DNA of 8,999 nucleotides from JAUWCW01 sp030609125 [NCBI: Candidatus Rokuibacteriota bacterium] (GCA_030609125.1 JAUWCW010000063.1:1-8999), one strand, 5' to 3'. Shown: positions 1 through 8,999, counted from the stretch's first letter. Translations and numbers: made by a program. Notes: a model not told the origin generated them from the sequence alone.

Positions 1-683
1 AAGCTGTGGATGAGGCCCAGGGACCGGGGCTGGAAAAGTTCCTTTCCGCAGCCGGCTATTCTCAGGCGGTGTCGTACGTACGCCACCGTCGAATCCACTT
101 TCATGCTGCCGAGGCGGTAGCGCAGGGCCACCCTCTGCTTGAGGGGCTCGTCGAGGGCGAGGTTCCGGTCAATACTGGTGAGAGCGAAGAAAATGAAGGT
201 CACGAGCTTCTGCTCCGGCAGCTCGAGGTTCAGCAGGCCCCGGAACTCCTCCATCAACTCCCGGGTCTGGAGCATCTGGGCCTCGTCGACGAGGACGACC
301 GCCTTTCGGCCCTCCTCCTTGATCTCGAGAAGCCGGTGATAGATGGCCGAGAGAATCTCGACCTTTCCCGTCGGCGTCTTCTCCACGCCGAGCTGCTGGG
401 CGATCTTCTTCAGAAGCCACTCGGGCGATATGGAGGAGTGGACGACGATGAGCAGAGCGGACTCAAACTCGTCTTCGCTGAGCTCGTCCAGCATGCGGCG
501 GGCCACGGTTGTCTTGCCGGCGCCGATGTCTCCCACGAGAAGGGCGAGCCCCACGTTCGAGCGGGCCGCGTGCATCAGCCGCACCATGGCCTCACCGTGC
601 CTGGCGCTGTTGAAGTAGAACCGGCCGTCAGGGGCGTTGGAGAAGGGATTTTCCTTGATCTGAAAGAACTCCTGGTAGCTCAC
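1..683 (-). CDS. ExeA/GspA-like AAA+ ATPase, C-terminal part cut off by the window edge
   Basis: This is an ATP-binding protein of the ExeA/GspA (AAA_22) family. Known members power peptidoglycan-associated assembly in type II secretion or similar machines, and relatives act in transposition (TniB type). The visible 227 residues begin with a typical family N-terminus (SYQEFFQIKENPFSNAPDG, a cognate of the usual 'KEKPFsltPdPrf' start). Walker A is GDIGAGKTT at about residues 51-59, and Walker B with its DEAQ signature is VVLVDEAQ at about 129-136. A sensor/arginine region (LKQRVALRYRL) lies near 181-191. No signal peptide or membrane segment is visible in this part, so the nucleotide-binding domain is probably cytoplasmic. 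The GTG start at 683 is chosen because GGAAGGAG sits four bases upstream. The gene starts 11 bases after the TPR gene's stop, so the two are almost certainly co-transcribed. One oddity is that the usual 'GQPEL'-like segment after sensor 1 reads FALTSID. The missing C-terminus prevents any statement about a transmembrane or peptidoglycan-binding domain. The ATPase assignment is firm; the partner machine is inferred. Confidence 0.88.
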   Translation of the reverse strand, partial: MSYQEFFQIKENPFSNAPDGRFYFNSARHGEAMVRLMHAARSNVGLALLVGDIGAGKTTVARRMLDELSEDEFESALLIVVHSSISPEWLLKKIAQQLGVEKTPTGKVEILSAIYHRLLEIKEEGRKAVVLVDEAQMLQTRELMEEFRGLLNLELPEQKLVTFIFFALTSIDRNLALDEPLKQRVALRYRLGSMKVDSTVAYVRHRLRIAGCGKELFQPRSLGLIHS

Positions 684-687
684 GCCG

Positions 688-694
688 CTCCTTC

Positions 695-695
<1 letters not shown>
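688..695 (-). promoter_or_regulatory. Ribosome binding site of the ExeA-like ATPase, overlapping the TPR stop codon
   Basis: On the minus strand the sequence reads TAG-gaaggag-cggc-GTG. The Shine-Dalgarno GGAAGGAG shares its first base with the TAG stop of the upstream TPR gene and ends four bases before the GTG. This supports the GTG start and suggests that translation of the ATPase is coupled to termination on the TPR gene. Confidence 0.7.
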
Positions 696-3472
<2,777 letters not shown>

Positions 3473-3499
3473 GCCAGCTCAGTTTCTTCTTCCCAATTC

Positions 3500-3529
3500 T
3501 GTGAACTGATTCTTGCGTGAGTCGTTACC
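3500..3529 (-). repeat. Copy 1 of a 30-base intergenic element (core CTCACGCAAGAAT)
   Basis: On the minus strand this lies in the predicted 5' untranslated region of the TPR gene. The 13-base core CTCACGCAAGAAT (3521 down to 3509) is identical to a core at 8939-8951 on the plus strand, upstream of gcvT. Including flanks, 24 of 30 aligned bases match without gaps. It could be a binding site for a shared regulator, a remnant of a dispersed repeat, or a coincidence extended by chance. Confidence 0.5.
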
Positions 3530-3552
3530 TGCGAGCACAATCTCCCATCTCT

Positions 3553-3581
3553 ATAATATGGTGACTTGAGGAGAGTGTCAA
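3553..3581 (-). promoter_or_regulatory. Sigma-70-type promoter for the TPR/ATPase unit
   Basis: The minus strand shows TTGACA (3581-3576), exactly the -35 consensus. A 17-base spacer follows, then TATTAT (3558-3553), which differs from the -10 consensus TATAAT at one position. Transcription would start near 3546, giving a leader of about 74 bases before the TPR ATG at 3472. It lies in the gap after the lipoyl-attachment gene. The TPR/ATPase pair therefore probably has its own housekeeping transcription, independent of the glycine cleavage operon. Confidence 0.75.
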
Positions 3582-3668
3582 TGGGAGTGGTCCCGCCACC
3601 TAATCACTTGATCTACAAGAACAAAAGGCTAGTTATCCCGGAACAGGGAAATCGCCCGCCCGCTGTTG

Positions 3669-4496
3669 TCAGCCCGAGGCGGCGGCGGCTCGCCCTCTCC
3701 TGCCGTTCCAGGCGTGAGAACGGTACCTGCACTCCTCCAGCTCCGCCGCCAGGGCCTCCTCCTCCTCCGTCAGACCCCCGGGTTCGAAGTTCACTCCCCA
3801 GCCCCGGGAAAAACCCTCGGCCAGGGCATCCACGACTGTCGTGTAGGACGGACGGCAGCCCCGGAGCTCCTCCAGGGACGTCATGGAAAGAGGGGAGGGA
3901 CCTTTGGCTCCCTCTCTGAGAAGGCCCGCGAATTCCTCGCCGTGGCCGGCGACGAGGATGGAACCGTGCTGAAGGAGGGTGTCGCCCTCTCTTTTCTGGG
4001 CGCTGCCGACGAGTTTTCTCCCCCCCGCGTCGATCTCACAGCCGCTGCTCGCCGAAAAGCACGAGGGGTGGCGCCCGGCGGCCCGCCCCCTCCCTTTCGG
4101 GGCCGGCGGCGCGAGCTCAGCATCAACTCCCAGGATCTTCAACCCTTCGGCCAGGGCGAGGGCAATCCGGCGGTAGGCGGGCTGCAGGCCCTCCCCGAAA
4201 AAGGCCCGGCTCCCGGCGCAGACGACGCTGTAGGTGACTTCATCCCGGTGCAGGACGGCTCTTCCCCCCGTCACGCGCCGGTAGATGTCGATCCCCTTCC
4301 TCCGGCAGACGTCCGGGTCGATTTCCCGATCCCGGCTCTGGAAGTACCCGACCGACACCGCCGCCGGCGACCAGGCGTAGAACCTGAGGGTAGGACGGCT
4401 ACGGCCCCGGCGGGCAAGAAGAAAGAGCGCCTCGTCGAGGGCGAGGTTGTACGAGCCGCGGGCCGGGCCCGATTCAAGGAGCCTCCAGGAATCCAT
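3669..4496 (-). CDS. lipM: Lipoate-protein ligase / octanoyltransferase family protein (LipM-like)
   Basis: This enzyme of the BPL/LplA/LipB superfamily transfers an octanoyl or lipoyl group to the acceptor lysine of lipoyl domains, here most plausibly GcvH. The cytoplasmic protein of about 275 residues opens with WRLLESGPARGSYNLALDEAL. It carries the acyl-pocket motif RRVTGGRAVLHRDEVTYSVV (about 73-92) and GRKLVGSAQKR (about 159-169) with the superfamily's invariant lysine. LLQHGSILV follows at about 175-183. A cysteine in PSCF at about residue 146 matches the position of the catalytic cysteine of LipM-type octanoyltransferases (Cys150 in Bacillus subtilis), which favours LipM over an ATP-dependent LplA ligase. 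The start is uncertain: ATG at 4496 aligns with family N-termini, while an in-frame GTG lies at 4502, and neither has a good Shine-Dalgarno. The gene starts 40 bases after the gcvPB stop and closes the operon. A biotin ligase is unlikely given these motifs. Family certain; exact acyl donor inferred. Confidence 0.88.
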   Translation of the reverse strand: MDSWRLLESGPARGSYNLALDEALFLLARRGRSRPTLRFYAWSPAAVSVGYFQSRDREIDPDVCRRKGIDIYRRVTGGRAVLHRDEVTYSVVCAGSRAFFGEGLQPAYRRIALALAEGLKILGVDAELAPPAPKGRGRAAGRHPSCFSASSGCEIDAGGRKLVGSAQKREGDTLLQHGSILVAGHGEEFAGLLREGAKGPSPLSMTSLEELRGCRPSYTTVVDALAEGFSRGWGVNFEPGGLTEEEEALAAELEECRYRSHAWNGRRGRAAAASG

Positions 4497-4536
4497 CGTC
4501 ACCGCGCGGTCGGGACCCGGTCCGTCGCTCGATTCC

Positions 4537-6036
4537 TCATCCGCTCTTTTCCGGACCCGGGGGATACCAGCGCAGGTCGGGCTGCCGCGCCGCTTTCGCT
4601 TCGTTCAGGCGCCCCACCTTGGGCCTCACGGGAGCTTCCCGGAGCTGATCGGGCTGCTCCCGGGCCTCCTCGTCGATGGCCAGCATGGCCTCGACGAAGC
4701 GGTCCAGGGTCTGACGGCTCTCCGTTTCAGTGGGCTCCACCATGATGGCCCCCTTCACGATCAGCGGAAAGTAAATGGTGGGCGGGTGGATGCCGTAGTC
4801 GATGAGTCTCTTGACGATATCGAGGGTGCTGACTCTTTCCCTCTGCCTGCGGTCGGAGAAGACGCACTCGTGCATGCAGATTCGGTCGTAGGGGACGTCG
4901 TAGGCGTGATGCAGCTTTTTCCGGATGTAGTTGGCGTTGAGCACCGCCGTCTCGCTCACTTCGCGAAGACCCTCGGGCCCCACGGAGCGTATGTAGGTCC
5001 AGGCCCTGAGAAGAACGCCGAAGTTGCCGAAGAAGGCCTTCACCCTCCCGATGCTCTTGCGTGAACGCTCCCGGAGGAGAAACTTCTCCCCCTTGCGGAC
5101 GATGCGCGGCACGGGGAGGTACTTTTCCAGCTCCGCCGTGGCCGCCACGGGACCCGCGCCGGGACCGCCCCCTCCGTGGGGCGTGGAGAAGGTCTTGTGG
5201 AGGTTGAAGTGCATCACGTCCACGCCCATCTCGGCCGGGCGGGTAATGCCCATCATGGCATTGAGGTTCGCCCCGTCCATGTAGACCAGCCCCCCCTTGG
5301 CGTGGACGATGTCGGCCACCTCCCTGACGCGCTCCTCGAAGAGCCCGAGGGTGTTGGGATTGGTCAGCATCAGCGCCGCCACGTCCTTGTCCATTGCCTT
5401 TTCAACCTCGGCGGGATCGATCATCCCCTCCGCGTCGGACTTCACTTCCCTGACGTCCCAGCCGCAGAAGACGATGCTCGCCGGGTTGGTGCCGTGGGCC
5501 GAATCGGGGATGAGCACGGTCCGTCGCGGCCGCCCGCGGTCTCCGTGCCAGGCGCGGATCATGAACATGCCCGTCATCTCCCCGTGGGCCCCCGCGGCAG
5601 GCTGAAGGGTAACCGCCGGCAGACCGCTCACCTCTCCCAGGTACTGCTGCAGCTCCCACATGATCCGGAGCGCTCCCTGGGAGAACTCCTCTCCCTGGTA
5701 AGGATGGGCCGTGGCGAATTCGGGCAGGGCCGCCCCGGCCTCGTTCATTCTGGGGTTGTACTTCATGGTGCAGGAGCCGAGGGGATAGAAGCCGCTGTCA
5801 ATGCTGAAGTTCCACTGCGACAGCCTCGTGAAGTGCCGCACCACCTCTATTTCGCTCACCTGCGGCAGGCCCTCGACCTCATCGCGCACGAGGTGGGACG
5901 GCAGCGCCTTCAGGGCCGCCTCTTCACCTCCCTCCCACTCCGGGAGGGAGTAGCCCTGCTCTCCCGTGTGGCCCCGGTCAAAAATCAGGGGTTCGTTGAA
6001 GATGAGGCCGCTCTCGCCGACACCGGACCGCTTCAT
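4537..6036 (-). CDS. gcvPB: Glycine dehydrogenase (decarboxylating) subunit 2, P-protein beta half
   Basis: This is the PLP-binding half of the two-subunit P-protein. With GcvPA it decarboxylates glycine and transfers the aminomethyl group to the lipoyl arm of GcvH. The 499 residues match the family's usual size. Visible motifs are FYPLGSCTMKYNPRMNE (83-99), LQPAAGAHGEMTGM (144-157), PDSAHGTNPAS (177-187), VYMDGANLNAMMGITRP (251-267) and MHFNLHKTFSTPHGGGGPG (275-293). The Schiff-base lysine is about K281 in the last of these. The C-terminus carries a polar extension ending ARQPDLRWYPPGPEKSG, typical of bacterial GcvPB. The start is the ATG at 6036: GGAGGG sits six bases upstream, and the codon overlaps the gcvPA stop as ATGA. 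The frame stays open upstream to another possible start at 6135, but that would add 33 residues read out of phase through gcvPA and is rejected. Identification is firm. Confidence 0.97.
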   Translation of the reverse strand: MKRSGVGESGLIFNEPLIFDRGHTGEQGYSLPEWEGGEEAALKALPSHLVRDEVEGLPQVSEIEVVRHFTRLSQWNFSIDSGFYPLGSCTMKYNPRMNEAGAALPEFATAHPYQGEEFSQGALRIMWELQQYLGEVSGLPAVTLQPAAGAHGEMTGMFMIRAWHGDRGRPRRTVLIPDSAHGTNPASIVFCGWDVREVKSDAEGMIDPAEVEKAMDKDVAALMLTNPNTLGLFEERVREVADIVHAKGGLVYMDGANLNAMMGITRPAEMGVDVMHFNLHKTFSTPHGGGGPGAGPVAATAELEKYLPVPRIVRKGEKFLLRERSRKSIGRVKAFFGNFGVLLRAWTYIRSVGPEGLREVSETAVLNANYIRKKLHHAYDVPYDRICMHECVFSDRRQRERVSTLDIVKRLIDYGIHPPTIYFPLIVKGAIMVEPTETESRQTLDRFVEAMLAIDEEAREQPDQLREAPVRPKVGRLNEAKAARQPDLRWYPPGPEKSG

Positions 6037-7382
6037 TTTCCGCCCTCCAGCTCGCTGACGAGCCTCTCCATCTCCTCCCGGGTGTTGTCCTCCGTCACGC
6101 AGAAAAGAAGGCCGCCTTTCAGCGAACCGAACCACGTGCCGAGGTGGAGGCCGCCGAGGATGCCGGCCTTCGCCAGGCGACGGCGGAGCCGTCCCGGCGA
6201 TTCGGGGCCCTTGACGGCGAACTCGTTGAAGACAGGGCCGCTGAAAAGGGCGCTGTACCCCGGAAGGGAGAGTATCCGCTCCCGCAGCCAGTGCGCCTTG
6301 GCGGCGTTCTGCCGGGCAGCGCGATGCAGGCCCCTGCGTCCGAGGGCGGAGAGAAAGACCGTGGCGGCCAGGGCGCAGAGCCCCTCATTGGAGCAGATGT
6401 TCGACGTGGCCTTCTCGCGGCGTATGTGCTGCTCCCGCGTCGAAAGGGTCAGAACGAATCCGCTCTTTCCCCTCACGTCCTCCGTACGCCCCACGATCCT
6501 GCCGGGCATGTTCCGCACGTACTTCTTCTTCGTCGCAAGAAGGCCGAGCCCGGGACCGCCGAAAGAGACGGGATTCCCGAAGGCCTGTCCCTCCCCGGCG
6601 ACGATGTCGGCTCCCTGTTCCCCCGGGGACTTCAGGAGCCCGAGGGAGAACGGCTCGTTGAACGACGATATGAGCAGCCCCCCCTGGCCGTGTACAACCC
6701 CGGCCAGCCGCTCCGTCTCCTCCACGACCCCGAAGAAGTTGGGGCTCTGAATGACGAGCCCCCCCGCACCGCCGGCAGCGAGGGCCTCGAGGGCGTCCGG
6801 GTCGATCCGGCCGCTCTTCGCGTCGAAGGGCACGCTCACCAGCTCGACACCGAGGTAGGTCGTGTAGGTGCGCAGAACGTCTCTGTACTCCGGGTGCAGG
6901 CTCTCGGCCACGAGAAAGCGGTCCCGCCCGGTTATCCGCCTCGCCATCAGGACCGCCTCGGCCACCGCCGAGGCGCCGTCGTACATGGACGCGTTGGATA
7001 CGTCCATGCCTGTCAGCAGGCAGACGAAGGTCTGAAACTCGTACATGGCCTGCAGGGTCCCCTGGCTTACCTCGGGCTGATACGGGGTGTAAGCCGTTAG
7101 AAACTCGCCGCGCGACACGAGAGAGGGCACGACGGCGGGGATGAAGTGGCGGTAGCTCCCTCCCCCGAGGAAACAGGCGTGGCTGCGGGAAGAAGCGTTC
7201 TGCGCGCCCAGGCGCCCCAGGTACTCGAGGAGCGCCTTTTCGGACATGGGGGCCGGAAGGTCCAGGGGTCTCCTGAGTCTCATCCCCTCCGGTATGGCGC
7301 TGAAAAGGCTGTCTACGGAATCAAAGCCGAGCTCCCGGAGCATCTCCTCACGGACTTCCGCCGTATTGGGGATGTACCTCAC
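6033..7382 (-). CDS. gcvPA: Glycine dehydrogenase (decarboxylating) subunit 1, P-protein alpha half
   Basis: This is the alpha half of the split glycine decarboxylase and works as a complex with GcvPB. The 449 residues are the expected length. Family signatures are CFLGGGSYRHFIPAVVP (70-86), TPYQPEVSQGTLQAMYEFQT (99-118), NASMYDGASA (130-139), IQSPNFFGVVEE (211-222) and REQHIRREKATSNICSNEG (316-334). This half has a PLP-fold but lacks the Schiff-base lysine, which is supplied by GcvPB. The GTG at 7382 is taken as the start because it overlaps the gcvH stop in GTGA and begins the standard MRYIPNTAEVREEML N-terminus; an A/G-rich stretch (GGAAGAAAAGG) precedes it. Its stop overlaps the gcvPB start. 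The 4-base overlaps on both sides imply translational coupling that keeps GcvH, PA and PB in step. Nothing is missing or broken. Confidence 0.97.
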   Translation of the reverse strand: MRYIPNTAEVREEMLRELGFDSVDSLFSAIPEGMRLRRPLDLPAPMSEKALLEYLGRLGAQNASSRSHACFLGGGSYRHFIPAVVPSLVSRGEFLTAYTPYQPEVSQGTLQAMYEFQTFVCLLTGMDVSNASMYDGASAVAEAVLMARRITGRDRFLVAESLHPEYRDVLRTYTTYLGVELVSVPFDAKSGRIDPDALEALAAGGAGGLVIQSPNFFGVVEETERLAGVVHGQGGLLISSFNEPFSLGLLKSPGEQGADIVAGEGQAFGNPVSFGGPGLGLLATKKKYVRNMPGRIVGRTEDVRGKSGFVLTLSTREQHIRREKATSNICSNEGLCALAATVFLSALGRRGLHRAARQNAAKAHWLRERILSLPGYSALFSGPVFNEFAVKGPESPGRLRRRLAKAGILGGLHLGTWFGSLKGGLLFCVTEDNTREEMERLVSELEGGK

Positions 7383-7771
7383 GCGCCCTTTTCTTCCTTG
7401 ACGAAGGCCTCGTATTCCGCCGCGGAGAGAAGTCCCTCCCGGCCGGTCTCCTCAGGAGTCTCGACGACGATCATCCAGCCCTTGCCGTAGGGATCTTCGT
7501 TGACCCGTTCCGGGGCGTCCAGCAGGCCTTCGTTGACGCGGACCACCCGGCCGCTCACCGGGGAATACAGATCCGACACTGCCTTGACGGACTCGACCAC
7601 GCCGAGGGTCTTCCCCCGCACAACCTCCGTGCCCACTTCGGGCAGCTCGAGAAAAACGATGTCGCCAAGCTCCTCCTGGGCGTGGCTGGTGATGCCAACG
7701 GTGACCTCTTTTCCTTCCTGCCTGGCCCACTCGTGTTCCTTCGTGTACTTCAGATCCGCCGGAAAATCCAT
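7379..7771 (-). CDS. gcvH: Glycine cleavage system H protein (lipoyl carrier)
   Basis: This 130-residue cytoplasmic lipoyl-domain protein shuttles the methylamine intermediate between P-, T- and L-proteins. It starts with the usual MDFPADLKYTKEHEW, has VTVGITSHAQEELGDIVFLELP at 23-44, and carries the lipoylation site GVVESVKAVSDLYSPVSG at 57-74, with K63 as the modified lysine. The helical tail LLSAAEYEAFVKEE is also typical. The start is the ATG at 7771, seven bases after a perfect AGGAGG. An earlier in-frame ATG at 7789, directly after the gcvT stop, would add six residues (MTGGKS) encoded by the ribosome site itself and is rejected. The presence of a single H protein and a neighbouring lipoyl-attachment gene suggests that GcvH is the main substrate of that enzyme. 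Confidence 0.97.
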   Translation of the reverse strand: MDFPADLKYTKEHEWARQEGKEVTVGITSHAQEELGDIVFLELPEVGTEVVRGKTLGVVESVKAVSDLYSPVSGRVVRVNEGLLDAPERVNEDPYGKGWMIVVETPEETGREGLLSAAEYEAFVKEEKGA

Positions 7772-7778
7772 AGACTTG

Positions 7779-7784
7779 CCTCCT
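7779..7784 (-). promoter_or_regulatory. Ribosome binding site of gcvH
   Basis: AGGAGG on the minus strand lies between the gcvT stop (TGA at 7792-7790) and the gcvH ATG at 7771, with a seven-base spacer. It decides between the two in-frame ATG codons at 7789 and 7771 in favour of the second. Confidence 0.85.
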
Positions 7785-7789
7785 GTCAT

Positions 7790-8908
7790 TCACTTCCTGA
7801 TCGAGCCGTTCCGGTAAAACGGAGTCCTGACGACCTCCGCCTCCACCTTGGCGGCGCGAATCTCCACACTGACTGCCGTCCCCGGCCGGGAGAGCGGTGT
7901 CGGAACATACCCCAAGGCTATTGCCTTCCGCAGGGTGGGAGAGAACGTCCCGCTTGTCACGATGCCCACCTCGCTCCCGTCCGCCCATATGGCGTGCCCC
8001 GCCCGGGCAATCCCCCGCCCCTTCACCTCAATCCCGACAAGCTTTCTTGCCGGACCCTCGCCGCTGCGCTCGATGATGGCGCCGCGTCCGAAAAACTCCC
8101 CCTTGTCGAGTTTGGTGATCCAGCCCAGCCCCGCCTCCAGGGGATCAGTCGTCTCGTCGATGTCGTTGCCGTAGAGGGCGTACTTCATTTCCAGCCTCAG
8201 GGTGTCGCGCGCGCCGAGCCCGGCGGGCATCAGCCCCGCGGGCTCCCCGGCGGCCATGATCTTCTGCCACAGCTCCTTGGCCGCCTCCGGGGGAAGGAAG
8301 ATCTCGAAGCCGTCCTCCCCGGTGTAGCCCGTCCTGGAGACGACCACCTCGTTTCCTCCGGCGCGGCACCTGGAGAAATGGTAGTACTTCAGACCAGGAA
8401 GGCTGAGGTCCACCAGGCGGTTGAGGATGAACTCCGCCTTGGGGCCCTGCAGGGCGAGAAGGGCCGTCTCGTCGCTGAGGTCCCTGACTTCCACCCCCTC
8501 CGGCCGGTGTTTCCGGATCCAGTCGAGATCTTTTCCCCGGTTGGAGGCGTTCACGCAGAAGAGAAAACGGTCGGCCGCGAAGCGGTAGACCGTCACGTCG
8601 TCCACGATGCCGCCGTCGTCGAAGCACATTGCCGAGTACTGGACCTGGCCGTCAGCGAGACGCGAGGCATCGTTGACGCACAGACGCTGGATGAATTCAA
8701 GGGCCCCGGGCCCGGAGATCTCTATCTCTCCCATGTGGGAGACGTCGAAAAGGCCCGCGTCGGTGCGCACCGCCCTGTGCTCCCGCATGACCCCCGCGAA
8801 CTGCACCGGCAGGTCCCAGCCGTGAAAATCCACGACCCGGGCCCCGCAGCGGGCGTAGAGCGGAAAAAGGGGGGTTCTCTGCTGCCTGCTCGAGTTTGAA
8901 AGAGACAT
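7790..8908 (-). CDS. gcvT: Glycine cleavage system T protein (aminomethyltransferase)
   Basis: The T-protein moves the methylene unit from the aminomethyl-lipoyl arm of GcvH to tetrahydrofolate, releasing ammonia and yielding 5,10-methylene-THF. The 372 residues match the family. Motifs in order are RTPLFPLYARCGARVVDFHGW (11-31), FDVSHMGEIEISGPGA (54-69), GGIVDDVTVYRF (99-110) with the conserved acidic residues of the folate site, SRTGYTGEDGFEIF (191-204), GLGARDTLRLE (230-240), PLEAGLGWITKLDK (256-269) and VTSGTFSPTL (317-326). The ATG at 8908 is preferred because AGGGGGG ends five bases upstream. An in-frame GTG at 8914 overlaps that ribosome site and is less likely. It is the first gene of the operon; gcvH follows directly. 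I see no truncation or missing motif. Confidence 0.96.
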   Translation of the reverse strand: MSLSNSSRQQRTPLFPLYARCGARVVDFHGWDLPVQFAGVMREHRAVRTDAGLFDVSHMGEIEISGPGALEFIQRLCVNDASRLADGQVQYSAMCFDDGGIVDDVTVYRFAADRFLFCVNASNRGKDLDWIRKHRPEGVEVRDLSDETALLALQGPKAEFILNRLVDLSLPGLKYYHFSRCRAGGNEVVVSRTGYTGEDGFEIFLPPEAAKELWQKIMAAGEPAGLMPAGLGARDTLRLEMKYALYGNDIDETTDPLEAGLGWITKLDKGEFFGRGAIIERSGEGPARKLVGIEVKGRGIARAGHAIWADGSEVGIVTSGTFSPTLRKAIALGYVPTPLSRPGTAVSVEIRAAKVEAEVVRTPFYRNGSIRK

Positions 8909-8913
8909 CGCCA

Positions 8914-8920
8914 CCCCCCT
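8914..8920 (-). promoter_or_regulatory. Ribosome binding site of gcvT
   Basis: AGGGGGG on the minus strand ends five bases before the ATG at 8908. It overlaps the alternative GTG at 8914, which therefore could not use it. This sets the gcvT start at 8908. Confidence 0.65.
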
Positions 8921-8930
8921 CGTTCACCGG

Positions 8931-8960
8931 GCTAAGGGCTCACGCAAGAATAACTTCCCA
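8931..8960 (+). repeat. Copy 2 of the 30-base intergenic element (core CTCACGCAAGAAT)
   Basis: This copy is in the gcvT leader, 23 to 52 bases upstream of the ATG. The core at 8939-8951 is identical over 13 bases to the core upstream of the TPR gene, and the surrounding 30 bases match at 24 positions. It faces away from gcvT, whereas copy 1 faces its downstream gene. The two copies are therefore inverted relative to their genes. Confidence 0.5.
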
Positions 8961-8978
8961 TTTTCGCATCTCATCTTC

Positions 8979-8994
8979 AGGCCGCCTTCGGCCT
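8979..8994. repeat. Perfect 6-bp inverted repeat at the right edge
   Basis: AGGCCG and CGGCCT flank a four-base CCTT loop, giving a small, very stable hairpin. No T-run follows it on either strand within the window. It could be the end of a terminator or intergenic repeat belonging to a gene beyond the edge. It is too short to assign. Confidence 0.5.
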
Positions 8995-8999
8995 ATCCT

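Noticed and set aside
3642-3667. Possible terminator hairpin (AACAG / CTGTT arms) just after the lipoyl-attachment gene
   Set aside because: The stem is five pairs plus two beyond a bulge, and the nearest T-rich stretch is more than ten bases away, so it does not meet the usual intrinsic terminator pattern.
5052-5068. A ten-base match (TCTTGCGTGA) to the intergenic element core inside gcvPB
   Set aside because: It is fully explained by conserved coding sequence, and the match does not extend into the flanks; it is probably chance.
5176-6750. Long open frame of 524 codons on the plus strand opposite gcvPB and gcvPA
   Set aside because: It lies antisense to two firmly identified genes, has a composition typical of high-GC shadow frames (rich in Arg, Pro, Gly, His) and no recognisable domain.
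8935-8960. Sigma-54-like GG...GC pattern (TGGGAAG...TTGC) in the gcvT leader
   Set aside because: The GG-to-GC spacing is 11 or 12 bases where 10 is required, and only part of the consensus matches.
8979-8994. GCCGAAGG inside the edge hairpin, resembling the conserved loop of a glycine riboswitch
   Set aside because: The surrounding conserved segments (GGAGAG-type P1 strand, CTCTCAGG) are absent downstream, and the bases form a simple perfect hairpin instead.

Overview
All six recognisable genes in this window lie on the minus strand, so transcription runs from high to low coordinates. The DNA is GC-rich, with Shine-Dalgarno-type start sites, GTG as well as ATG starts, and very tight gene spacing. 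This is a bacterium. The split P-protein (gcvPA/gcvPB) and the TPR protein paired with an ExeA-type ATPase are arrangements I associate with Thermodesulfobacteriota (former Deltaproteobacteria) and similar deep-branching anaerobic Gram-negatives. That placement is inference with low certainty.

Region 1 (about 8908 down to 3669) is a glycine cleavage operon in the order gcvT, gcvH, gcvPA, gcvPB, then a LipM/LplA-family lipoyl-attachment enzyme. The first four genes touch or overlap: gcvT stop to gcvH AGGAGG, a GTGA overlap between gcvH and gcvPA, and an ATGA overlap between gcvPA and gcvPB. The fifth gene follows after about 40 bases. GcvPA/GcvPB decarboxylate glycine and load the aminomethyl group on the lipoyl arm of GcvH. 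GcvT passes the one-carbon unit to tetrahydrofolate. The last enzyme probably attaches the octanoyl or lipoyl group to GcvH. The L-protein (dihydrolipoamide dehydrogenase) and lipoyl synthase (LipA) are not in the window.

Region 2 (3473-3668) is a 196-base gap. It holds a near-consensus sigma-70 promoter (TTGACA, 17-base spacer, TATTAT) pointing at the next gene. It also holds one copy of a roughly 30-base element whose second copy lies, in the opposite orientation, upstream of gcvT.

Region 3 (3472 down to 1) is a second, two-gene unit. It encodes a 925-residue TPR protein with an acidic, proline-rich centre, followed after 11 bases by an ExeA-like AAA+ ATPase that runs off the left edge. 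The ATPase's ribosome binding site overlaps the TPR stop codon. This pair is the least characterised part of the window and is probably an envelope, secretion or pilus accessory module.

Region 4 (8909-8999) is the gcvT leader. It holds the gcvT ribosome binding site, the second element copy and a small perfect hairpin at the edge. I see no glycine riboswitch and no convincing gcvT promoter in these 91 bases. I found no RNA genes, CRISPR arrays or insertion sequences.
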